Assembly (NCBI RefSeq): GCF_019733355.1
Contig: NZ_JAIHLQ010000032.1
Coordinates: 22,818-86,817, forward strand
Reading direction: 5' to 3'
Origin: Pseudomonas baetica
GTDB taxonomy: Bacteria; Pseudomonadota; Gammaproteobacteria; Pseudomonadales; Pseudomonadaceae
DNA: 64,000 bases
Notes under the pieces: model-generated
Database searches by the model: none
What the model was told of the DNA's origin: nothing
What the model saw: the letters and a program-made list of their open reading frames with translations, nothing else
Part shown: positions 13,301 through 19,736 of the stretch, piece after piece
How the letters are laid out: every line of letters begins with the position of its first letter
Numbering within the stretch: the stretch's first letter is position 1
Translations under genes and position numbers: made by a program

Positions 13301-15024
13301 CCCGTCCTGACCGTGTCACCGCAAGTGAGAGGATTCTCAGTTGCTGGAGGCGGGAAACACCGCAGAAACATGCCAATGACGGTACCCCCATCGGCCTGGA
13401 ACTGGATCTCGGCGGCTTGCGCCTGCCGAGCCTGCCAGACATCGACGCGGACTTCAGTCACGTCGGTTCGCTCAAACTGAACAACATGAATCTGAGCACC
13501 TCACCAGAAGGTTTTCTGACCCATTTCCGCCATGTGCGCTGGCTGAATCTGTCGCACAACCAACTGCGTGAATTGCCTCCAGCGCGTGGAGAAATGAACG
13601 GGCTGACTCGTCTGTTTCTGCAAAAAAACCGGATTATCCTGACCGCCGACACTGCCCGCGTTCTGTCACAGCGCACAACATTGCGAGCCTTGTGGCTGCA
13701 TGAAAATCCGCAACTCGGTATCACCCCGGATTTCACCCGGATAACCGACATGCGCGAGCTTGATCTGGCAAACACAGGCATCAACACCTTCCCTGCCGGC
13801 CTTGCCGATCAGCCACTGCTGGGCATCGTGAATCTGAACAACAATCGGATCGAGGAAATCCCCGATGCGGTCATAACCCCACCGGCCGAACGACTCGCAA
13901 ACAGCGCGCGGGTCAATAACGTGACCAGCATCACTAACAATCCATTGTCAGCGGCCACCCGCACGCGGCTGGAACAATACAACAACCGTCTTATCGAAGC
14001 CGAAATACCGATGACTAGCCAGCGCGATCTGGTCGCTACGGCGCGCGGCCATGTCCGGGCAGTCATCCGGGCTCCAGCAAATGATCCAATGACGCGCTGG
14101 ACAATCGGGCTATCGGCAGATCAGGTATCAGCCAGAAGAATCCAATGGCAAACACTGCGTGATGAACAACGCTCGGATGGTCTGTTCAATACGCTTGAAC
14201 GCTTGATCGAGGTTCCCGCCGGCCACAACGAGCTTCAGCGCCGAGTCTGGAAGCTGATCGACAGCATTACCGAAAACAGTCCGGCGTCCGAACGCCTGCG
14301 CAAGGAGGTGTTTGATCGGGCAGGCGAAGCGGCCTGCTGTGATCGGGCGGCCTTCACGTTCGCTAATCTGGAAACCCGGGCAATGGCGCACGATGCTCGT
14401 GCCCAGGCTCAGGACGAAGCACAGGGCCCGCAACTGTCTGCGCTGTCCAAAGCATTGTTCCGCTTGCATGAGGTCGACAAAATCGCATCGGCGGACATTG
14501 CGCAGCGGGAGGCAAGAATCATCGAAGCGATGGAACCTCAGAGAGACGCGGCCCTTCCAGCGCCACACGTACCAGAGGAAGTCGAAATCAGACTCGCCTA
14601 TCGATACTTCCTGAAAGACCGGCTGCAACTGCCGGGACAACCCGAGCAAATGGGATTTGCCCGGCTGGCCAATGTGTCAAAAGCGCAATTGAATGCTGCG
14701 TACAAAAAAGTCATCGCTATGGATAACTCCCCTGAAGAGTTCGAGGCACTGGTGTCGAGGGAGTTCTGGCAGGAATTCGTCACTCACAAGTACCGGTCGC
14801 AGTTCGAAGCACACCGCCAGACGTTCCAGGATCGACAAGCGACCCTCGACGACGCGCACGCAGCCAACACGCTTGGGTTTAACGATTACGACGCGCAATC
14901 CAAGGCGCTGCAAAAATCACTGGCGACCGAGGAAGAGGCGCTGATCGAGTCGTTGTCTCGACAGGAACTGAGTGAGCATCCAGCCGCCAACACTGACGAG
15001 GAGGCAGGCGGCACAACGGAATAA
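10369..15024 (+). CDS. LRR protein with C-terminal NEL-type E3 ubiquitin ligase domain
   Basis: This is 1551 aa from the ATG at 10369 (MSPKPPVRGNASVDVHQRPG), chosen over 10303 because AAGGA lies 8 bases upstream and the start resembles the paralogue before it. Order: proline-rich leader; the family N-terminal domain (residues ~97-210); three tandem modules, each a helical linker plus LRRs starting at about residues 398, 701 and 1027 (FSHIRRLDL, FSHVKHLSL, FSHVGSLKL); then a helical C-terminal domain from ~1240. That domain holds AACCDRAAF, where Cys1323-Cys1324-Asp1325 fits the C-x-D catalytic motif of IpaH/SspH NEL ligases, followed by FANLETRAMAH. NEL proteins move ubiquitin to host proteins selected by the LRRs. 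I infer a eukaryote-directed effector. No secretion signal is visible, and no type III secretion genes lie nearby. Confidence 0.85.
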   Translation: MSPKPPVRGNASVDVHQRPGPSPQANPPRINTGAPPLRLGENPLVSNRNTGGVDLDAIRPAPPVTVHETTETMTLGATPTPTVQSLEHYRISAPPTLAVADAEGFRTYKGRRYVDEPGGAIVPVKRDPDTGLYRAALPKETKPTGPVMLRDTASGLWHPLEDFEPMTFALSSTRLEALRTGLDLSDATPDSNGLHQFDGKLYVVIENHTYQVLHDPEASTPLATVMRIVRSEDPVSRDNGNLYVATRPGRSEPIVFDAVQGWVGITVAGAGGMVRSDGNPTASLSLPDRLSLMLNRLRSPESRAQKLFPDHTEDQISDFIRSLGSDVRDGLTRRETDYKTLKAELKVWIRNTSNASPQATAKGWAQQVANDIKRCWRQQTGDSFRLEPGGGTLPALTADFSHIRRLDLDAVTWSDTAETFLSGFSGLERLTVTHSSLDTLPAAVAHMPHLSTLDLSSNRIVLNAQTSAKLSALDQLQNLDLSGNPLGKPPDFTGMSELKTLNLSNTQLDQWPIGLQHQSGLKQVDLRNNRLTEVPSAILSPSPDQFEAIARINGVTQFEGNPFPAGYWKTLEVYWQRVTADHPELGNNSLPGAFRLDGDIPEVANVQRLHPEKNAQEAREFFIGLGPEAEATLGRRLQELDLLESQLDAYVADSQLEPSAVDTPAKRQAQRVAQTLKDCWLQDSGEMLRLSSINAPLPALSVDFSHVKHLSLSSVIWSGDADTFLSSFPNLERLSITQSRIETLPGQIGAMDKLNNLDLSNNYLALDEQSAATLSAMSHLEIINLSDNPTLTLTPDFSKMSKLKYLVLNNTGINQWPTGLQDKTGLLIFDLRDNRLSEVPQAFLNPAPEQLLTIAQINRTASLGGNNFPADYWRKFDDYWRRVNEEHPDLLTSYHGVIFDTDNSPAQRYRRLFPGKDIKECREYLWSFESDTAAATKLNSLEREHGVLKSQLDDWVFSGGGNRAGYIRANQLAVNAQTRPDRVTASERILSCWRRETPQKHANDGTPIGLELDLGGLRLPSLPDIDADFSHVGSLKLNNMNLSTSPEGFLTHFRHVRWLNLSHNQLRELPPARGEMNGLTRLFLQKNRIILTADTARVLSQRTTLRALWLHENPQLGITPDFTRITDMRELDLANTGINTFPAGLADQPLLGIVNLNNNRIEEIPDAVITPPAERLANSARVNNVTSITNNPLSAATRTRLEQYNNRLIEAEIPMTSQRDLVATARGHVRAVIRAPANDPMTRWTIGLSADQVSARRIQWQTLRDEQRSDGLFNTLERLIEVPAGHNELQRRVWKLIDSITENSPASERLRKEVFDRAGEAACCDRAAFTFANLETRAMAHDARAQAQDEAQGPQLSALSKALFRLHEVDKIASADIAQREARIIEAMEPQRDAALPAPHVPEEVEIRLAYRYFLKDRLQLPGQPEQMGFARLANVSKAQLNAAYKKVIAMDNSPEEFEALVSREFWQEFVTHKYRSQFEAHRQTFQDRQATLDDAHAANTLGFNDYDAQSKALQKSLATEEEALIESLSRQELSEHPAANTDEEAGGTTE

Positions 15025-15041
15025 CGCACGAAAGGAGGAGC

Positions 15042-15065
15042 GCTGGCCGAATGATTTCGGCCAGC
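15042..15065. terminator. Bidirectional hairpin between convergent genes
   Basis: GCTGGCCGAA / TTCGGCCAGC forms a 10-bp stem with a 4-base loop. It lies between the stop of the NEL gene (15024) and the stop of dnaB (15068), which converge. T tracts are weak on both sides. Confidence 0.6.
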
Positions 15066-15067
15066 CA

Positions 15068-16465
15068 TTATTCGTCGTCGTCGAAGTTGTAACTGCCCGG
15101 CGCGAGGTTTTCGAAACGCGTGTATTTGCCGATGAACGCCAGGCGGATAAAGCCGATAGGCCCGTTCCGCTGTTTGCCGATGATGATTTCGGCGATGCCT
15201 TTGTGCTCGGTTTCCGGGTGATACACCTCGTCCCGGTACACGAACATGATGACGTCGGCGTCCTGCTCGATCGCTCCGGACTCCCGGAGGTCGGAGTTGA
15301 TGGGTCGCTTGTTCGGTCGTTGCTCCAGGGAGCGGTTGAGCTGCGACAGCGCAACCACCGGGCAGTTGAACTCCTTGGCCAGGGCTTTCAAGGAACGCGA
15401 GATCTCGGAAATCTCGTTGGTTCGGTTGTCACCGCCCGATCCTGGAATCTGCATCAGTTGCAGGTAGTCGATCATGATCAGGCCGATGTCACCGTGTTCC
15501 CGCGCCAGACGTCGGGTACGCGCACGCATTTCAGACGGGCTGATGCCGGCGGTATCGTCGATGAACAGTTTGCGATCGTTAAGCAGGTTTACCGCCGAGG
15601 TCAGGCGCGGCCAGTCATCATCTTCCAATTGGCCAGAACGCACCTTGGTCTGATCAATCCGCCCCAACGAGGAGAGCATACGCATGACCAGCGATTCACC
15701 TGGCATCTCGAGGGAATACACCAGCACCGCTTTGTCGCTGCGCAGTACGGCGTTTTCCACCAGATTCATGGCGAAGGTGGTTTTACCCATCGATGGACGG
15801 CCCGCGACGATGATCAGGTCGGCCGGTTGCAGCCCGCTGGTTTTCTCGTCGAGGTCGGTGTAACCGGTGGACAGGCCGGTGATGGCGTTGTCGGTGTTGA
15901 ACAAGGTGTCGATGCGATCAATGGCCTTGGTCAACAAGTCATTCACGCCCACCGGGCCACCGGTTTTCGGGCGAGCCTCGGCAATCGCGAAGATCTGGCG
16001 CTCGGCTTCGTCGAGGATTTCCTCGGCGGTGCGGCCCTCCGGGTTGAAAGCGCTGTCGGCGATCTCGGTACTGATGCCGATCAGTTGGCGCAACGTCGCT
16101 CGCTGGCGAACGATCTGCGCATAGGCCTTGATGTTGGCGACGGACGGCGTGTTTTTCGCCAGTTCGCCGAGATAACCGAGGCCACCGACTTGCGAAGTCT
16201 GACCTTCCTTGTCCAATTGCTCGGCAAGGGTCACGACGTCAATCGGGGAGTTCTGATCGGCCAGTTTGGCGATCGCACGGAAGATCAGACGGTGGTCATG
16301 TCGATAAAAATCGCCATCGGAGACTTGATCGAGCACGCGTTCCCAGGCGTTGTTGTCCAGCATCAGGCCACCGAGTACAGCCTGTTCGGCTTCGATGGAA
16401 TGCGGCGGCACCTTCAGGGCAGCGGTTTGCAGATCGTATTGCTCAGGAGCGGAGATTTCGTTCAT
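15068..16465 (-). CDS. dnaB: Replicative DNA helicase DnaB
   Basis: This 465-aa protein is the hexameric helicase that unwinds DNA at the replication fork. The N-terminal DnaB domain (KVPPHSIEAEQAVLGGLMLD) is followed by the RecA-like core with Walker A GRPSMGKTT near residue 220 and the downstream motif IMIDYLQLM. The C-terminus is acidic (YNFDDDE). Length fits the family (E. coli 471 aa). The ATG at 16465 (MNEISAPEQYDLQ) is preferred; an in-frame GTG two codons upstream (16471) is possible. It lies downstream of rplI but is separated from it by a terminator. Confidence 0.97.
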   Translation of the reverse strand: MNEISAPEQYDLQTAALKVPPHSIEAEQAVLGGLMLDNNAWERVLDQVSDGDFYRHDHRLIFRAIAKLADQNSPIDVVTLAEQLDKEGQTSQVGGLGYLGELAKNTPSVANIKAYAQIVRQRATLRQLIGISTEIADSAFNPEGRTAEEILDEAERQIFAIAEARPKTGGPVGVNDLLTKAIDRIDTLFNTDNAITGLSTGYTDLDEKTSGLQPADLIIVAGRPSMGKTTFAMNLVENAVLRSDKAVLVYSLEMPGESLVMRMLSSLGRIDQTKVRSGQLEDDDWPRLTSAVNLLNDRKLFIDDTAGISPSEMRARTRRLAREHGDIGLIMIDYLQLMQIPGSGGDNRTNEISEISRSLKALAKEFNCPVVALSQLNRSLEQRPNKRPINSDLRESGAIEQDADVIMFVYRDEVYHPETEHKGIAEIIIGKQRNGPIGFIRLAFIGKYTRFENLAPGSYNFDDDE

Positions 16466-16511
16466 GGCCACTTGGAGTCAGGGTTGAAAACGGGAGTACC
16501 AGAAAGACAAA

Positions 16512-16540
16512 GGGCACGACCTGTAAACAGGATCGTGCCC
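16512..16540 (-). terminator. Terminator of the rpsF-rpsR-rplI operon
   Basis: The inverted repeat GGGCACGA...TCGTGCCC, with an additional CCTGT/ACAGG inner stem, stands between rplI and dnaB. On the minus strand it is followed by TTTGTCTTTC. Confidence 0.8.
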
Positions 16541-16586
16541 GATGTTAACCGTCTGACGGGCAAGCCGCCAGCCGATCAGGTGTTGC

Positions 16587-17033
16587 TTAAGCTGCTACCA
16601 CGACAACGCGTACGGTGGCTTCAACTTCGGCGTGCAGGTGCACGGCTACGTCGAATTCGCCTACGTTGCGGATGGTGCCGTTCGGCAGACGAACTTCGCT
16701 TTTCGCAACTTCAACGCCGGAGGCGGTCAGTGCGTCAGCGATGTCGTGAGTACCGATCGAACCGAACAGCTTGCCTTCGTCGCCAGCGGTGGCAGTGATG
16801 GTCACTTCCAGCTCGGCCAGTTGGGCAGCACGGCTTTCAGCCGATGCTTTACGGTCTGCGGCAGCTTTTTCCAGCTCAGCACGACGCTCTTCGAATGCAG
16901 CCAGGTTGGCAGCGGTCGCAGCGGTAGCTTTGCCGAAAGGCAGCAGGTAGTTACGGCCGTAACCGGCCTTAACGTTTACTTTGTCGCCCAGGTTGCCCAG
17001 GTTGGCGATTTTTTCCAGAAGGATCAGTTGCAT
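16587..17033 (-). CDS. rplI: 50S ribosomal protein L9
   Basis: The 148-aa product starts MQLILLEKIANLGNLGDKV and has the L9 signature GYGRNYLLPFGKA, a long connecting helix rich in Ala/Glu/Lys (ERRAELEKAAADRKA) and a C-terminal rRNA-binding domain. Length matches E. coli L9 (149 aa). L9 binds domain V of 23S rRNA. It is the last gene of the rpsF-rpsR-(membrane protein)-rplI run, 19 bp after the membrane protein gene. Confidence 0.98.
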   Translation of the reverse strand: MQLILLEKIANLGNLGDKVNVKAGYGRNYLLPFGKATAATAANLAAFEERRAELEKAAADRKASAESRAAQLAELEVTITATAGDEGKLFGSIGTHDIADALTASGVEVAKSEVRLPNGTIRNVGEFDVAVHLHAEVEATVRVVVVAA

Positions 17034-17052
17034 GTGGAAATCCTCTTAACTT

Positions 17053-17946
17053 TTAACCTTCACCGTTCGCGCTGTCGGTGTCTTTCGACACGTGACGACC
17101 GCGAAAATCAATCAGGCTGTCGACAATGGCCAGAACCACGAGCAACGGATAGATCAGCTGCATGAACAGCAACAGCGTGACGTACAACCCCACCAGCCAG
17201 AAACCGGCCAGTCGCTTCTGCCCGACCAGCCCGTGAATCAGGGCAAGTCCGGCGAACACCAGCGGTACACTGCACAACGGCGTCAACATGGCCATCTGTG
17301 CACCGAGATTCGGGCCCAGAAGCATCAACGCCAGCAGTAACATCGCCGGCCCCAGCGGGATTCGGATGGCGCGAAACTCGCGACCAAAACCACCCGGGTT
17401 GTACAACAACGCCTGCCAATGACGCCCGACAATCAGGCTCAGCACGCTGACGATCTGCAACAAAGCCGCAATCAGCCCGGTCAGGACCGGTGCAATCAGG
17501 GACGCGAAACGCGCTTGCTCTTCGACCGACAATTGCTTGTAGGTCTCACCGAGAAGCGCTGGCATGACCTTTATAAGGGCCTGCGCGAGCATCTCGATCT
17601 GGGCTGCAAACGCCGCCCCGAGCACCACTGAAAACACCACTCCAATTGCTACGCTGACCAGCAACGTGCGAACCCAGGATTCACTTGCGCGCAAAACCAA
17701 CGCAAGCCCCGAAGACCCCAGCAGCACTAAAAGTGCGCGTGGATCGTCGGCATACAACCACCAGACCAATGCCGGCAGCAGCCCCAGGGACAGAACGCCA
17801 AGGGCGTCCGTCAATCCGCGCCGCAGAAGCACAAGGCTCCCGGCGGCAGCACCCAACCAATACAACAACGGCAATGTTGCACATCCGGCCACCACGAGAG
17901 TGGCCTGCATACGGCCTCGCATGATGAACTCAGCTAAGGCACGCAT
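17053..17946 (-). CDS. DUF2232-type multi-pass membrane protein
   Basis: This 297-aa protein is strongly hydrophobic, with about eight predicted membrane segments (for example LVVAGCATLPLLYWLGAAAG, LLVSVAIGVVFSVVLGAAFA, LYVTLLLFMQLIYPLLVVLA), and a short polar tail (SKDTDSANGEG). It resembles the DUF2232/YybS-like inner-membrane proteins that sit between rpsR and rplI in pseudomonads. Its position inside a ribosomal-protein operon suggests co-expression with translation genes. No catalytic motif is seen and its function is unknown. Confidence 0.85.
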   Translation of the reverse strand: MRALAEFIMRGRMQATLVVAGCATLPLLYWLGAAAGSLVLLRRGLTDALGVLSLGLLPALVWWLYADDPRALLVLLGSSGLALVLRASESWVRTLLVSVAIGVVFSVVLGAAFAAQIEMLAQALIKVMPALLGETYKQLSVEEQARFASLIAPVLTGLIAALLQIVSVLSLIVGRHWQALLYNPGGFGREFRAIRIPLGPAMLLLALMLLGPNLGAQMAMLTPLCSVPLVFAGLALIHGLVGQKRLAGFWLVGLYVTLLLFMQLIYPLLVVLAIVDSLIDFRGRHVSKDTDSANGEG

Positions 17947-17982
17947 GCATTCAATCCTTTGCTACTTGTCGACTGCCCGGTC

Positions 17983-18213
17983 TCAGCGGCCGTGGCTGTC
18001 GGTGTAGGCCAGCAGGGCCAGGAAGCGGGCGCGCTTGATAGCGGTGGCCAGCTGACGCTGATAACGAGCGTTGGTACCGGTGATGCGGCTTGGAACGATT
18101 TTGCCGGTCTCGGATACGTAGGCTTTCAGAGTGTTGAGATCTTTGTAATCGATCTCTTTCACGTCTTCAGCGGTGAAGCGGCAGAATTTACGACGACGGA
18201 AGAAACGTGCCAT
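17983..18213 (-). CDS. rpsR: 30S ribosomal protein S18
   Basis: The 76-aa product (MARFFRRRKFCRFTAEDVKE) matches S18 over its full length, including the rRNA-binding segment ITGTNARYQRQLATAIKRAR. S18 forms a heterodimer with S6 on the 30S platform. It follows rpsF by 28 bp in the same operon. Confidence 0.98.
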   Translation of the reverse strand: MARFFRRRKFCRFTAEDVKEIDYKDLNTLKAYVSETGKIVPSRITGTNARYQRQLATAIKRARFLALLAYTDSHGR

Positions 18214-18241
18214 TTGATAGGCTCCTTAAAAGGTCCGTGGA

Positions 18242-18664
18242 TTACTCGTCAGCGTTATCGCTGTTGTCGCTGTCATCACTATCAGCGCTATCAGCGCCTT
18301 CGTGCTCAGGACGGTCGCGACGCTCACGGCGCTCACTGCGGTTTTCTTCAGCCTTGAGCATCTCGGATTGGCCGGTAACGGCTTCTTCGCGACGGATGAC
18401 CAGGTTACGGATCACTGCATCGTTGTAGCGGAAGTTGTCTTCCAGCTCGGCCAGGGCCTTGCCAGTGCACTCAACGTTCAGCATCACGTAGTGAGCCTTG
18501 TGAACATTGTTGATTGCGTAGGCCAGTTGACGACGGCCCCAATCTTCCAGACGGTGGATTTTGCCGCCGTCTTCTTCGATCAGCTTGGTGTAACGCTCAA
18601 CCATGCCGCCGACTTGCTCGCTTTGATCCGGGTGGACCAAAAAGATGATTTCGTAATGACGCAT
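18242..18664 (-). CDS. rpsF: 30S ribosomal protein S6
   Basis: The 140-aa product starts MRHYEIIFLVHPDQSEQV and carries the S6 fold text (DWGRRQLAYAINNVHKAHYV). The C-terminus is an acidic, serine/aspartate-rich tail (about residues 115-140), as in other gamma-proteobacterial S6 proteins, where RimK adds glutamates to the end. It is the first gene of the operon. A GGAG ribosome site precedes the ATG. Confidence 0.98.
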   Translation of the reverse strand: MRHYEIIFLVHPDQSEQVGGMVERYTKLIEEDGGKIHRLEDWGRRQLAYAINNVHKAHYVMLNVECTGKALAELEDNFRYNDAVIRNLVIRREEAVTGQSEMLKAEENRSERRERRDRPEHEGADSADSDDSDNSDNADE

Positions 18665-18971
18665 GAATGCTCCTTACGGGTTGTAGCCTGCCGCTCAAAA
18701 ACGGTCAGACAAGGAGTGAATGACACTTATGGACTTGCCGGTGCGGGGCACATGCGTGCCTGCCGTGACAGCAAGGGGCGCAATTGTAGAGAAGGGACTG
18801 CAGAGGTGCAAGGCAATTGGTGATTATTTGAACAACCACCAATCCTGCCTTCACCACAAACCAATGTGGGAGCGGGCTTGCTCGCGAATGCGATACATCA
18901 GGCAACATTGTTGTCGACTGACACTGCGCTTTCGCGAGCAAGCCCGCTCCCACAATTGATTGCATACAACT
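18665..18971. other. Intergenic region upstream of rpsF with REPIN
   Basis: No credible gene is present. The half nearest rpsF is its leader and promoter region; the half nearest rlmB holds a REPIN (18862-18958) lying 14 bases past the rlmB stop codon. The rpsF leader may hold the S6:S18 autoregulatory RNA known from other bacteria, but I cannot confirm its fold here. Confidence 0.55.
18862..18958. repeat. REPIN, second REP subtype
   Basis: Inverted arms (18862-18888 and 18931-18958) carry the core GTGGGAGCGGGCTTGCTCGC. This differs from the 4844 REPIN core (CTGGCTTGCCAGC), so it belongs to a different REP subgroup. It sits directly after rlmB and may act as a transcript end or stabiliser. 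Confidence 0.9.
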
Positions 18972-19736
18972 TTATTTCTTGGCGGAGGCCTTGGCTTTGA
19001 CGCCACGCTGGCGCTGCGCTTCGAACAGGCATACACCCGTCGCCACGGACACGTTGAGACTGCTGACGCTACCGGCCATCGGCAGGTTGACCAGATAGTC
19101 GCAATGTTCGCGAGTCAGGCGACGCATGCCTTTGCCTTCGGCGCCCATGATCAGGATGGTCGGGCCGGTCAGGTCCTGGTCATAAATGCTGACCTCGGCC
19201 TCGCCCGCCGTACCGACAACCCAGAGCCCACGCTGCTGCAACTTTTCCAGTGTGCGCGCAAGGTTGGTCACTGCCACCAGCGGAATCACTTCCGCCGCAC
19301 CGCAGGCCACTTTACGCACGACGGGCGTCAGGGTCGCCGACTTGTCTTTGGGCACGATCACGGCGAGCGCACCAGCAGCATCCGCCGAACGCAGACAGGC
19401 GCCGAGGTTGTGCGGATCGGTCACGCCGTCGAGCACCAGCAACAGCGGCGCGCCTTCGGTGCGATCAAGCAACTCGTCGAGCATCGCCTCGCCCCAGACC
19501 TGGCTAGGACTCACGTCCGCGACCACGCCCTGATGCACGCCTTCAACCCAAGCGTCCATTTCACGTCGCTCAGCCTGACCGACCTGGACACGATTCTCAT
19601 TGGCCAGTTCGATCAGGGTCTGCACACGCGGATCGTTGCGGCTTTCAGCCAGCCAGATCTGCTTGACGCGCTTAGGGTGGTGACGCAGCAACGCTTCTAC
19701 CGCGTGAACGCCGTAGATTTTTTCCAACTGACTCAT
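18972..19736 (-). CDS. rlmB: 23S rRNA (guanosine-2251-2'-O)-methyltransferase RlmB
   Basis: The 254-aa SPOUT-family enzyme starts MSQLEKIYGVHAVEALLRHH. The N-terminal substrate-binding domain is followed by the knotted catalytic domain with the three SPOUT motifs DPHNLGACLRSADAAG, IMGAEGKGMRRL and SSLNVSVATGVCL. It methylates the ribose of G2251 in the 23S P loop. Its ATG overlaps the rnr stop by 4 bases (ATGA), so it is translationally coupled to RNase R. The tail is lysine-rich. Confidence 0.96.
   Translation of the reverse strand: MSQLEKIYGVHAVEALLRHHPKRVKQIWLAESRNDPRVQTLIELANENRVQVGQAERREMDAWVEGVHQGVVADVSPSQVWGEAMLDELLDRTEGAPLLLVLDGVTDPHNLGACLRSADAAGALAVIVPKDKSATLTPVVRKVACGAAEVIPLVAVTNLARTLEKLQQRGLWVVGTAGEAEVSIYDQDLTGPTILIMGAEGKGMRRLTREHCDYLVNLPMAGSVSSLNVSVATGVCLFEAQRQRGVKAKASAKK

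Noticed and set aside
10369..15024. Effector gene as part of a type III secretion locus
   Set aside because: No secretion, chaperone or hrp/psc-type genes occur nearby, so the secretion route is left open.
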